From NCBI GenBank assembly GCA_945882005.1, contig CAMCWG010000023.1:1-18680 (forward strand): a stretch of 18,680 nt of DNA. Reading direction: 5' to 3'. Positions 6,962 through 14,748 of the stretch are shown piece after piece. Origin of the DNA: Bordetella parapertussis (GTDB taxonomy: Bacteria; Pseudomonadota; Gammaproteobacteria; Burkholderiales; Burkholderiaceae_B). A program made the position numbers and the translations under genes. Every line of letters starts with the position of its first letter. The first letter of the stretch is position 1. The notes beneath the pieces are model-generated. The model saw only the letters and a list, made by a program, of their open reading frames with translations, was not told the origin of the DNA and did not search any database.

Positions 6962-8314
6962 ATGACTAACGCGTCCATCGCATCAACCCCTTTCGCCCGT
7001 CGACGCCAACACATTTTGAGCTGGATGCGCAGCCTGGGCGGGGGCATTGCCATCTTGCCAACAGGGCCAGAAATTTCGCGAAACCGGGATAACCACTATT
7101 CGTTTCGCTACGACAGTGATTTTTATTATCTGACGGGCTTTACCGAAGCAAACGCGTGGCTGGTGCTGATTGCTGGCGAGACAGATCAAAGTATTTTATT
7201 TTGCGAGCCCAAAGATCCTCTTATGGAGACTTGGACCGGTAAGCGCCGGGGCCCCGCTGCGGCAGCAGAGGAGTTTGGGTTTGATGAGGCATTCCCAACG
7301 CGTGATCTCGACACACAAATCCCCACGCGCATGGCGGGCTTAAAAATCCTGTTCACGAATACCGCATGCAGCCGTGTACCTCAGTACCTGACGCAACTGC
7401 ATACCTGGCTCGAAAAAACTCAGACTACCTTGCGAGGCGCACGCGCCGCGCCGACACAATGGGTCGATATCGGCGAGCCACTGAGCGAAATGCGCTTAAT
7501 TAAGGATGCGGGCGAGCAGGATACGATGCGTCGGGCAGCAACGATCTCAGCACTCGGACACACACGCGCCATGCAAACTGCGCGGACGGGTCTACATGAA
7601 TACGAACTCGAAGCTGAGCTGTTATACGTATTTCGCAAGCACGGTGCGCAGTCTGTCGCCTACGACAGCATCGTCGCGGCAGGAGTAAATGCCTGCACCC
7701 TGCATCACCGCGCAGGCAACACTGCGATGCACGACGGGGATCTGGTTCTGATCGATGCAGGTTGCGAACTCGACGGATATGCCTCAGACATCACGCGCAC
7801 GTTCCCCGCAAACGGACGATTTTCAGCCGCGCAACGCGCGCTGTATGAAATCGTGCTTGCAGCACAGCGCGCAGCAACGGCTTGTGTATCACCCCTTCAT
7901 CACTGGAATGCCTCCCATGAGGCGGCGGTGCGTGTCTTGACGCAGGGCCTGCTCGACGAAAAGCTTCTAACAGGGTCTCTTGATAAAAATATTGAAACCG
8001 ACGCTTTCAGGCGCTTCTACATGCACCGTACTGGACACTGGCTAGGGTTGGATGTGCACGATGTAGGCGACTATCGTACCCCTCCAGCAGGCGCAGGCGA
8101 ACGCACTTGGCGCAGCTTGATGCCAGGGATGGTTCTGACCATCGAGCCGGGGCTCTACGTCACCCCATCGCCGGATGTACCGGAGATCTTTTGGAATATT
8201 GGTATTCGAATTGAAGACGATGCAATCGTCACGACCACGGGTTGCGAGCTGATCACTAGGGGTGTACCCGTAGAGATTAGGGAGATCGAGTACTTGATGC
8301 ATCACAAAGATTGA
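6962..8314 (+). CDS. pepP: Xaa-Pro aminopeptidase (aminopeptidase P)
   Basis: This 450-residue cytoplasmic metallopeptidase removes an N-terminal residue that precedes proline. The N-terminal creatinase-like domain carries SFRYDSDFYYLTGF (47-60), typical of proteobacterial PepP. The pita-bread catalytic domain supplies the two-metal site: D265 (LIDAG), D276 (ASDITR), H359 (RTGHWLGL), E395 (TIEPG) and E418 (RIEDD), with H366 in DVHD. All ligands are present and length is as in Escherichia coli PepP (about 440). The start at ATG 6962 fits the family N-terminus, but no ribosome binding site is seen. An in-frame ATG at 6911 would add 17 residues. It diverges from ctaG with a 108-base gap. The Tgl-like gene follows 41 bases downstream and may share its transcript. 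Confidence 0.95.
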   Translation: MTNASIASTPFARRRQHILSWMRSLGGGIAILPTGPEISRNRDNHYSFRYDSDFYYLTGFTEANAWLVLIAGETDQSILFCEPKDPLMETWTGKRRGPAAAAEEFGFDEAFPTRDLDTQIPTRMAGLKILFTNTACSRVPQYLTQLHTWLEKTQTTLRGARAAPTQWVDIGEPLSEMRLIKDAGEQDTMRRAATISALGHTRAMQTARTGLHEYELEAELLYVFRKHGAQSVAYDSIVAAGVNACTLHHRAGNTAMHDGDLVLIDAGCELDGYASDITRTFPANGRFSAAQRALYEIVLAAQRAATACVSPLHHWNASHEAAVRVLTQGLLDEKLLTGSLDKNIETDAFRRFYMHRTGHWLGLDVHDVGDYRTPPAGAGERTWRSLMPGMVLTIEPGLYVTPSPDVPEIFWNIGIRIEDDAIVTTTGCELITRGVPVEIREIEYLMHHKD

Positions 8315-8355
8315 CGTAAAACAAAGTCTTGGAATCCTTGGAACCGAGACCGCTC

Positions 8356-9486
8356 ATGTTCGATCCCGTTCAATTTGAACCTTTAGGCGGCATTTGTATC
8401 GTCGCTCAAGATAAGTCGCAGTTAGAAAATATTGCTCGCGATCTAGAGAAGTGGTGCGCTGAACTTGCGATTCGTCAATATCTTGATTTGACGACACTGC
8501 GACATCTCGAGCATTGGGTTGTACAAATATCCGCCAGCGCCTTGCTCAAGGAAGCCGCACCTAACGCTGACGTTCGCGCTCTTGCCGAAAGCTTTGGATT
8601 TTCTACAAAGAGCACTGACGACGAACTTCTCAAAGAAATCGTATTTTCGAAGGCGCTCAGTCCAGTTGCCTCGAGCTTTCCAAGCGTTGATGAATTTTTC
8701 GCTTCCCTGCGCGTCCGCAGAAACATTGCACTCATTGCACGACGCACCGAGTTATGGTTCAGCATCGATGAGGACACGCGGCCGACAACGCATTGGCGAC
8801 CACTCAGTCGAGACAGCTTTGCGTTGATCGCTGGCCAGCCCCTTAGCCAGGCTCTAGAGCTCGCACTCTGCCCCGATGCTTCAGGGCAAAGTTACGGCTT
8901 CGCTTGCCGCCAAGCGTCTGAGTACCTCATGCTCGCAGGCTTAGCGCAAGAGCTCGAAACGACAAACCCCCAACTGCTAGACACGATCGAGCGACGCTGG
9001 GGTGAACAACCACTCCGAGGTGACGCGTTCATCAATGCATTTTTGACTGAGCGCGGATCTCGCGAGAATCCATTCCCAAAACATCATTATGTTCCTGGCA
9101 GTCGGGTTTGGTTTAAGAATCCGGATGAAAACTCCACCGATGTTGATGGGTTCGAAGGCTCTTGGGTGGTGTATCTGGGAGCTGGAAAGTTTGTGAATCT
9201 GTGGGACAAGACGAGCCCCTACGATATTGAGACAAAATGTTTTGAGGTTTATCACTGGCGCCATTGCGTCGAGCGCACAGAGGCTGGCATCTTGCGCATG
9301 AATGAAGATCGCGTCAAAGACATGATGGCGGCATCAATGGCTGATCCTGTAACTAAACATGAGATCTTGCAGCAAATGATGGAATATCGAGCGCCACATC
9401 GTGTCTACGCCGAAGGTGGCTGCATCGACCTGACGCGTGAAAACGCCCGCTGGGTCTGCCCGCAAACCACCAACATCTGTGTCTAG
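8356..9486 (+). CDS. Tgl-like (Bacillus spore-coat transglutaminase family) protein with N- and C-terminal extensions
   Basis: This is a 376-residue soluble protein with no signal peptide and no membrane segment. Residues about 90-290 align, against the Bacillus subtilis Tgl sequence as I remember it, through several blocks in order: LLKE (91-94), LRVRRNIAL (118-126), THWR (145-148), YGFACRQA (180-187), HHYVPGSRVWFKNP (243-256) and VVYLG. Tgl forms glutamine-lysine crosslinks with nucleophile C116, and C184 aligns with it. The Tgl partners E115, E187 and H200 appear as A183, S269 and Leu, though E267 lies two residues before the E187 position. About 85 residues on each side are extra. The activity is therefore open: crosslinking, deamidation, proteolysis or none. 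ATG 8356 is preferred over TTG 8329. It may be cotranscribed with pepP. Homology is fairly confident, function unknown. Confidence 0.62.
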   Translation: MFDPVQFEPLGGICIVAQDKSQLENIARDLEKWCAELAIRQYLDLTTLRHLEHWVVQISASALLKEAAPNADVRALAESFGFSTKSTDDELLKEIVFSKALSPVASSFPSVDEFFASLRVRRNIALIARRTELWFSIDEDTRPTTHWRPLSRDSFALIAGQPLSQALELALCPDASGQSYGFACRQASEYLMLAGLAQELETTNPQLLDTIERRWGEQPLRGDAFINAFLTERGSRENPFPKHHYVPGSRVWFKNPDENSTDVDGFEGSWVVYLGAGKFVNLWDKTSPYDIETKCFEVYHWRHCVERTEAGILRMNEDRVKDMMAASMADPVTKHEILQQMMEYRAPHRVYAEGGCIDLTRENARWVCPQTTNICV

Positions 9487-9926
9487 CCCTTCAGATCGAG
9501 CCCGTCTAACCAACCCAGTGCAGACCAGATGTAGATCACAATCATCGCGATCCCGAACATCAACGCAACGGTACCGATCAAGAGCGTGAAACTCGCCACC
9601 AGCACGGGGCCCCAACCACTCGGCTTTTGCCGGACAAGACCGGGGTTGTAGAGCGCATCAAAACGTTCATCACGCATCAGGCACAGCACGATCGCCTCGA
9701 TCATCCCGTCTAGGGCAGGGATAAACAATAAGAAAAACGCAGGATTTTCCCACCAAACCTCGGCAAAGCTGCAGGCGACCATCAGCACGATGCTAGTCAG
9801 GGTGACAAGCCAGGCGTAGGGGCGCTTCAAATACCACCAATGCGCACCCACACAACCGAAAACAGCGGCCAAAAGCCCTACCGTCACTTTATTTCGAAAC
9901 GCTGGTGCTGTTTGATGAATGGTCAT
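9483..9926 (-). CDS. Small TM2-domain membrane protein
   Basis: This 147-residue integral membrane protein begins with a TM2 domain: KVTVGLLAAVFGCVGAHWWY (13-32), matching the pattern K-x-x-x-x-LLA-x-x-x-G-x-x-GAH-x-x-Y of that family. Further hydrophobic helices lie at about 38-54, 62-84 and 106-134, giving four in all. A polar loop (85-105) is likely cytoplasmic. TM2 proteins are widespread and mostly uncharacterised. The start is ATG at 9926 with AGG just upstream. The in-frame GTG at 9950 would add eight residues and has no ribosome binding site. Its stop codon shares the CTAG at 9483-9486 with the convergent Tgl-like gene. It diverges from ubiH. No function can be assigned. Confidence 0.75.
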   Translation of the reverse strand: MTIHQTAPAFRNKVTVGLLAAVFGCVGAHWWYLKRPYAWLVTLTSIVLMVACSFAEVWWENPAFFLLFIPALDGMIEAIVLCLMRDERFDALYNPGLVRQKPSGWGPVLVASFTLLIGTVALMFGIAMIVIYIWSALGWLDGLDLKG

Positions 9927-9983
9927 AGAACCTGAATAAAGAGGAATCACTTTCGTGGACGTGGAAGAATAGCCTATCGGGAT

Positions 9984-10008
9984 CTAAGGGTTCAACTAAA
10001 GACCTTAG
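9984..10008. repeat. Inverted repeat upstream of ubiH
   Basis: CTAAGG (9984-9989) and CCTTAG (10003-10008) form a perfect 6-base inverted repeat with a 13-base spacer in the divergent gap between the TM2 gene and ubiH. It ends 24 bases before the ubiH ATG, just upstream of the -10-like TAGAAT. It could be an operator; no known regulator site is recognised. Confidence 0.25.
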
Positions 10009-10021
10009 TCTGCGCCCACGA

Positions 10022-10027
10022 TAGAAT
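10022..10027 (+). promoter_or_regulatory. -10-like hexamer immediately upstream of ubiH ATG
   Basis: TAGAAT (5/6 to TATAAT) ends five bases before the ubiH ATG at 10033, and there is no ribosome binding site. Transcription from it would begin at or near the A of ATG, giving a leaderless mRNA. No good -35 hexamer is seen. Confidence 0.3.
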
Positions 10028-10032
10028 GCAGT

Positions 10033-11205
10033 ATGCATTCCACCACTTCAGCCTGCGAGTTTGATATTGCCATCCTAGGTGGCGGCCCCGTGGGATGTGC
10101 ACTCGCTTTGCTACTAGCACGACTTAGCCCTACCCCAGCGCGTATCGTGTTGCTGCAAGCTGACTCCGCCTCGCGCTACGGCCATACGCCAGAGAGCGAC
10201 CCCAGAGTTCTAGCGGTCAACCACGGCAGCCGTGTCTTACTTGAATCGCTGGGTGCCTGGCCCGAACGCTGCGCGGATATCCGCACGATTCACGTCTCTC
10301 AACGCGGTCGACTCGGCCGCACCGTAATCAAACATACGGATTTTGCAGTGCCTGAACTCGGCTGTGTTGTGCGGTACGGCGGACTCATCCAAAAGCTGCA
10401 CGACGCGGTGCAAGCAAGCGGCATTTGTATTCGCCACGGCATGACTGCAGGAATCGTGCGTCAAGATGCAACTGGGGTACAGCTCGCGCAAGGACAAGAA
10501 ACGCTGCGTGCGGCCATCGTTGTTCAAGCCGATGGGGGGACAACATCCGAAATTCGTCGCACCTACAAGCAGATGGCCCTGCTAACCAGAGCGCGAGCCA
10601 GCCTTCCACGTGCAGGATGGGCCTTTGAACGGTTTACGAGCGAAGGCCCCTTGGCGATCTTGCCGCACCCCGAAGCAGCCGATCAACAATCAATCGTATG
10701 GTGTTGTACGCCTGAGCGTGCTGGGCACCTGCAGGAGCTTGAACCAAAAGAGTTTTCACAAGCACTAACACAGGCGTTTGGCACACGGCTAGGCTCGCTT
10801 GAGATCCAAGAGAAAGCGTCAATGTTCCCTCTCGCGCTTAGCGTGCGATCTAGTCCCGTCAATGGTCGGCTCATCGCAATTGGTAATGCCGCACAAACGC
10901 TTCACCCGGTCGCGGGTCAGGGTCTGAATCTGGGATTGCGCGACGCCGCAAGTTTGGCCATCGCTCTGCGCGACTGGCTACCTCTTACAAACAGTCCCCC
11001 GAGCGCAGCGCTTGTGCAGTTTATGCAAATGCGGCAGCCTGATCGCCAGCTCACAACCCATTTAACGGATTTAATGTCACGGGTCTTCACGTCTGGCTGG
11101 CCAATTGTTGAACACTCTGCTGGGCTTGCCTTACTGGCGATGGACTTGATCCCTGCCTTACGCGCCCCCCTCGCCAGACACCTTTTACAGGGTTTGAGGC
11201 TTTAG
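10033..11205 (+). CDS. ubiH: UbiH: 2-octaprenyl-6-methoxyphenol hydroxylase (ubiquinone biosynthesis)
   Basis: This 390-residue FAD-dependent monooxygenase of the UbiH/UbiF/VisC/COQ6 family hydroxylates the ubiquinone precursor ring at the inner-membrane face, within the Ubi complex. GGGPVG (16-21) is the ADP-binding Rossmann loop. ADGG (166-169) is the DG motif. GNAAQTLHPVAGQGLNLG (284-301) is the third FAD motif. The GNAAQT form, rather than GDAAHT of UbiF, UbiI and VisC, and the AILPHP and FPLAL segments favour UbiH specifically (C4 position in E. coli). Length matches UbiH. The start ATG at 10033 lacks a ribosome binding site but has TAGAAT just upstream. An ATG at 10026 is out of frame. 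dusB follows 46 bases downstream on the same strand. Exact ring position could differ in this organism. Confidence 0.9.
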   Translation: MHSTTSACEFDIAILGGGPVGCALALLLARLSPTPARIVLLQADSASRYGHTPESDPRVLAVNHGSRVLLESLGAWPERCADIRTIHVSQRGRLGRTVIKHTDFAVPELGCVVRYGGLIQKLHDAVQASGICIRHGMTAGIVRQDATGVQLAQGQETLRAAIVVQADGGTTSEIRRTYKQMALLTRARASLPRAGWAFERFTSEGPLAILPHPEAADQQSIVWCCTPERAGHLQELEPKEFSQALTQAFGTRLGSLEIQEKASMFPLALSVRSSPVNGRLIAIGNAAQTLHPVAGQGLNLGLRDAASLAIALRDWLPLTNSPPSAALVQFMQMRQPDRQLTTHLTDLMSRVFTSGWPIVEHSAGLALLAMDLIPALRAPLARHLLQGLRL

Positions 11206-11239
11206 GTTCTGACCGCCTAGCCACACCAGCTCAACCGAT

Positions 11240-11245
11240 TACAAT
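11240..11245 (+). promoter_or_regulatory. -10-like hexamer immediately upstream of dusB ATG
   Basis: TACAAT (5/6 to TATAAT) ends six bases before the dusB ATG at 11252. No ribosome binding site is present, so a leaderless transcript starting at the ATG is possible. This would be the promoter of the dusB-fis-purH-ruvCA series. No clear -35 hexamer is seen. Confidence 0.35.
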
Positions 11246-11251
11246 TTGGTC

Positions 11252-12298
11252 ATGCAAATCGGTGCGTGGTCTCTCCCCAACAACGTGTTTGTCGCACCCA
11301 TGGCGGGCGTGACTGATCGACCTTTCCGTCAGCTCTGCAAAAAACTCGGTGCGGGCTACGCTGTGTCAGAAATGGCAGCAAGCAATCCTCAGTTGTGGCA
11401 GACAGTGAAATCCTCACGCCGACTTAACCATGATGGTGAAATCGACCCAGTTGCCGTGCAAATCGCAGGTGCAGACCCTGCCATGATGGCGCAAGCGGCC
11501 GTCTTTAATATTGGTAAGGGCGCGCGCATTATCGACATCAATATGGGCTGCCCCGTTAAAAAGGTATGCCACGTAGCGGCGGGCTCTGCCCTGTTGAGAC
11601 ACGAGGATTTAGTGGCGCGGATTCTCGACGCGGTCGTTCAAGCCTGTCTGCCGCACGGCGTCCCCGTCACACTCAAAACCCGTACTGGCTGGAGCCGGGA
11701 AGAGCGAAACGCCCTACGCATCGGTCAAATTGCCCAAAATGCAGGCATCGCAGCGCTAACCTTGCATGGACGCACACGTGAAGACCTCTATCTCGGCGAG
11801 GCGGAGTACGACACCATTCGGGCAGTTAAGGCCAGCCTCACGATTCCGGTCGTCGCGAACGGCGATATCGATACGCCAGAAAAAGCGAAGCACGTACTGG
11901 CCTACACCGGCGCAGACGCTGTCATGATTGGGCGCGCAGCCCAAGGAAGGCCCTGGATTTTTCGAGAGATTGCGCATTTTTTACAAACCGGAGAACACTT
12001 AGCGGCGCCCACCTGGCATGAAATGCGAGAATTACTCTTGGCTCACCTCGCGGATCACTATGCGTTCTATGGGGAGCTCAGTGGCGTGCGCACTGCCCGT
12101 AAGCACATCGGATGGTATGTTGAGGGCCTTGCGGGTGGCAAAGCTTTTGCCGATCAGATCAATCGCTTAGAGACCACTGCCGAACAAGCTGCTGCGGTGG
12201 ATCGCTGGTTTAGCGCCCAAAGTGACGTTTTGCCACACACTGGACTCCCAAACTGCGACAATCTGACACAAGATGTCACCCATCAACGGGCTGCTTAG
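11252..12298 (+). CDS. dusB: tRNA-dihydrouridine synthase B
   Basis: This 348-residue flavoenzyme reduces specific uridines in the tRNA D-loop to dihydrouridine using FMN and NADPH. The TIM-barrel signature APMAGVTDRPFR (15-26) opens the protein. The catalytic C100 sits in DINMGCPVKK (95-104). LKTRTGW and VANGDI supply further FMN-barrel contacts, and the GADAVMIGRAAQGRPW segment forms the phosphate-binding end. The DusB subgroup is supported by direct linkage to fis, a gene order kept in proteobacteria from enterics to Burkholderiales. The start at ATG 11252 matches the family N-terminus; a TTG at 11246 is in frame but would add only two residues. fis starts 18 bases after the stop. The -10-like TACAAT just upstream suggests the operon promoter is here. 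Confidence 0.96.
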   Translation: MQIGAWSLPNNVFVAPMAGVTDRPFRQLCKKLGAGYAVSEMAASNPQLWQTVKSSRRLNHDGEIDPVAVQIAGADPAMMAQAAVFNIGKGARIIDINMGCPVKKVCHVAAGSALLRHEDLVARILDAVVQACLPHGVPVTLKTRTGWSREERNALRIGQIAQNAGIAALTLHGRTREDLYLGEAEYDTIRAVKASLTIPVVANGDIDTPEKAKHVLAYTGADAVMIGRAAQGRPWIFREIAHFLQTGEHLAAPTWHEMRELLLAHLADHYAFYGELSGVRTARKHIGWYVEGLAGGKAFADQINRLETTAEQAAAVDRWFSAQSDVLPHTGLPNCDNLTQDVTHQRAA

Positions 12299-12316
12299 AC
12301 GCTAGACTCCCACGCC

Positions 12317-12562
12317 ATGAAACAATACAACGCTCTGCAAAACTCGGTTCGTGACACGCTCGAACGGTATCTCGCCGATCTGGGTGACACACAACCACAC
12401 GGCATGTACGACATGGTGATTGAATGTGTAGAGCGCCCAGTCTTACAAATCGCGATGCAGCATGCAAGAGACAACCAATCCAAAGCTGCTGAAATGCTTG
12501 GCATGACCCGCAACACACTGCGAAAAAAACTTCTTTCCCACAAACTACTTTCAGAAAAATAA
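12317..12562 (+). CDS. fis: Fis-family nucleoid-associated DNA-binding protein (short form)
   Basis: This 81-residue protein corresponds to the core and helix-turn-helix of Fis, a homodimeric DNA-bending factor that activates rRNA promoters and shapes the nucleoid in growing cells. The C-terminal helix-turn-helix [20 protein letters not shown] (53-72) is nearly the canonical one. The dimerisation helices lie at about 7-48, including [14 protein letters not shown]. coli Fis has 98 residues; the missing part is the N-terminal beta-hairpin arm that contacts site-specific invertases, so stimulation of Hin- or Gin-type inversion is not expected. It sits 18 bases after dusB and 7 bases before purH, so it is cotranscribed with both. 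ATG 12317 is the only sensible start. Confidence 0.95.
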   Translation: MKQYNALQNSVRDTLERYLADLGDTQPHGMYDMVIECVERPVLQIAMQHARDNQSKAAEMLGMTRNTLRKKLLSHKLLSEK

Positions 12563-12569
12563 ATCTGCA

Positions 12570-14159
12570 ATGAAAATTAAAACAGCCTTGCTCTCCGTTT
12601 CCGACAAAGACGGTATCGTTGAATTCGCTCAGGCCCTTGCTGCCCGTGGCGTACGCCTTCTGTCGACCGGTGGCACCGCCAAGCTGCTGGCACAAGCCGG
12701 CCTGAAAGTCACTGAAGTTGCTAAGCACACGGGCTCTCCAGAGATCCTGGACGGTCGCGTCAAAACACTGCATCCAAAAATTCACGGCGGGTTGCTTGCG
12801 CGGCGCGACAGTGATGAGCACCTGGCAACGCTCAAGAAGCACAACATCGATCGTATTGATCTGCTGGTGGTGAACCTCTATCCGTTTCGCCAAACGGTGG
12901 CTAAGCCTGACTGTACGTTTGCCGACGCGGTCGAGAATATTGACATCGGTGGTCCAGCGATGCTGCGTGCCGCGGCTAAAAACCATGGCACCGAAGAGGG
13001 CGGAGTGACCGTCGTCATTGACCCCGCTGACTACCCCGCTGTACTGAAAGAAATTGATCAACGCGGCTCGACCTCGTACGGCCTGCGCTTAAAGCTTGCG
13101 ACCAAGGTCTATGCCCACACTGCAGCCTACGACGGTGCGATTGCCAACTACCTAAGCAGCCTGACAGAAGCCGAGCCCGATCAGGACGATGTCCCTGACC
13201 GCAGCACCTGGCCAAACATCCTAACGCTGCAAGTACACCAACAACAAGTCCTGCGGTACGGCGAAAATGCCCAGCAACTCTCTGCCTTCTACACGGACCC
13301 GCAGCGACCAACGGGACTACTTGGCAATTTCGTTCAGTTACAAGGTAAAGAACTTTCGTATAACAACATCGCTGATTCCGATGCAGCATGGGATTGCGTA
13401 CGCAGCTTTGGTGTCCACGCTTGCGTAATCGTCAAGCACGCAAATCCATGTGGCGTGGCAACAGCCGACAGCACGCTTGAGGCCTACAACAAAGCGTTCA
13501 AGACAGATCCCACCTCAGCCTTCGGCGGCATCATCGCCTTTAACCGCAAGGTAGATCTCGCAACCGCACAAGCCGTCAGCGGTCAATTCGTTGAGGTACT
13601 GCTTGCCCCGGCTTACGACAAAGACGCTCTGGCCTTGCTCGCGGCGAAGAAGAACGTACGCGTGTTGCGTGTGCCCATGGGGACCGGACAAAACGATATC
13701 GATGTCAAACGCGTTGGTGGTGGCTGGCTGATACAGACACCTGATTCCGGTACGACAGCAGCCAAAGATTTGCGCGTTGTGACACAAAAGCAACCGACTC
13801 CACGACAAATGGCAGATCTGCTCTTCGCCTGGAAGGTCGCGAAGTTTGTGAAGTCCAATGCAATCGTCTTCTGTGGCGATGGCATGACACTTGGAGTCGG
13901 TGCCGGACAAATGAGCCGAATCGATTCTGCGCGCATCGCGTCAATCAAGGCAGAGAACGCCGGGCTCACATTGAAGGGTTCAGCAGTGGCGTCCGATGCG
14001 TTTTTCCCCTTCCGCGATGGTCTGGACGTAGTGATCGATGCCGGTGCGACCTGCGTGATTCAGCCAGGTGGCAGCATGCGCGACGATGAGGTGATCGCCG
14101 CTGCGAACGAGCGCGGTATCGCCATGGTGCTCACTGGCATGCGGCACTTCCGTCATTAA
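12570..14159 (+). CDS. purH: Bifunctional AICAR formyltransferase / IMP cyclohydrolase
   Basis: This 529-residue enzyme performs the last two steps of IMP synthesis: formyl transfer from 10-formyl-tetrahydrofolate to AICAR, then ring closure. The N-terminal MGS-like cyclohydrolase domain has LLSVSDKDG (7-15), STGGTAKLL (32-40), and [19 protein letters not shown] (61-79). The C-terminal transformylase domain has RYGENAQQ (229-236), the catalytic KHANPCG (289-295) and the closing [11 protein letters not shown] segment. It is full length with both domains intact. ATG 12570 is seven bases after the fis stop, so translation is probably coupled. It precedes ruvC by 12 bases. The link of fis with purH is a conserved Burkholderiales arrangement. 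Confidence 0.97.
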   Translation: MKIKTALLSVSDKDGIVEFAQALAARGVRLLSTGGTAKLLAQAGLKVTEVAKHTGSPEILDGRVKTLHPKIHGGLLARRDSDEHLATLKKHNIDRIDLLVVNLYPFRQTVAKPDCTFADAVENIDIGGPAMLRAAAKNHGTEEGGVTVVIDPADYPAVLKEIDQRGSTSYGLRLKLATKVYAHTAAYDGAIANYLSSLTEAEPDQDDVPDRSTWPNILTLQVHQQQVLRYGENAQQLSAFYTDPQRPTGLLGNFVQLQGKELSYNNIADSDAAWDCVRSFGVHACVIVKHANPCGVATADSTLEAYNKAFKTDPTSAFGGIIAFNRKVDLATAQAVSGQFVEVLLAPAYDKDALALLAAKKNVRVLRVPMGTGQNDIDVKRVGGGWLIQTPDSGTTAAKDLRVVTQKQPTPRQMADLLFAWKVAKFVKSNAIVFCGDGMTLGVGAGQMSRIDSARIASIKAENAGLTLKGSAVASDAFFPFRDGLDVVIDAGATCVIQPGGSMRDDEVIAAANERGIAMVLTGMRHFRH

Positions 14160-14171
14160 GCCACTCACCCC

Positions 14172-14723
14172 ATGAGGATTCTTGGCGTTGACCCGGGCTT
14201 ACGCCGAACTGGCTTCGGCGTCATCGACGTACAAGGCGCCACCCTATCCTATGTTGCCAGTGGGACGATCGTCGTACCAACCGGCGTAACCCTGCCGCTG
14301 CGCTTGAAAGTCATCCTCGATAATTTGCGGCAAATCGTCGAGGACACTAAGCCAGATGTTGCTGCATTAGAAATCGTTTTTATGAACACCAATCCTGCAA
14401 GCACGTTGCTGCTTGGGCAGGCACGTGGCGCAGCGCTCTGTGCGCTCGCGGATCGGGATCTCGCCGTTCATGAATACACTGCACTACAAATCAAAAAATC
14501 TGTCGTGGGTGCGGGACGTGCCGCTAAGGAACAGGTACAAATGATGGTGCAGCGGCTGCTGCGCTTAGACGGCATCCCCACGCCAGACTCAGCCGACGCA
14601 CTCGCTTGCGCTATTTGTCATGCGCATATCGCTCCGCTTACAGAAAAACTTGGCCAAATGAACTATCAAACCCGCACTTCACGCGGTCGCTCGCGCGTGC
14701 GGGCAGGACGCTTACTGGGTTAG
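14172..14723 (+). CDS. ruvC: Holliday junction resolvase RuvC
   Basis: This 183-residue endonuclease cleaves four-way DNA junctions produced by recombination, acting as a dimer with RuvAB. The acidic catalytic set is complete: D7 in [11 protein letters not shown]67 in ALEIVF, D139 and D142 in [16 protein letters not shown] at the N-terminus is the RNase H-fold first strand. The Arg-rich tail (about 166-180) is typical of betaproteobacterial RuvC and probably binds DNA. The start ATG 14172 gives the standard N-terminus; no ribosome binding site is visible, which suggests coupling to purH 12 bases upstream. ruvA follows after 25 bases. Confidence 0.96.
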   Translation: MRILGVDPGLRRTGFGVIDVQGATLSYVASGTIVVPTGVTLPLRLKVILDNLRQIVEDTKPDVAALEIVFMNTNPASTLLLGQARGAALCALADRDLAVHEYTALQIKKSVVGAGRAAKEQVQMMVQRLLRLDGIPTPDSADALACAICHAHIAPLTEKLGQMNYQTRTSRGRSRVRAGRLLG

Positions 14724-14748
14724 CAACCCATTTACTCAAGGATTCAGC

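Noticed and set aside
12276..13061. Long minus-strand open frame of 261 codons across fis and purH
   Set aside because: It is antisense to two certain genes, shows no recognisable family, and is rich in Cys, Arg and His, as expected of a shadow frame.
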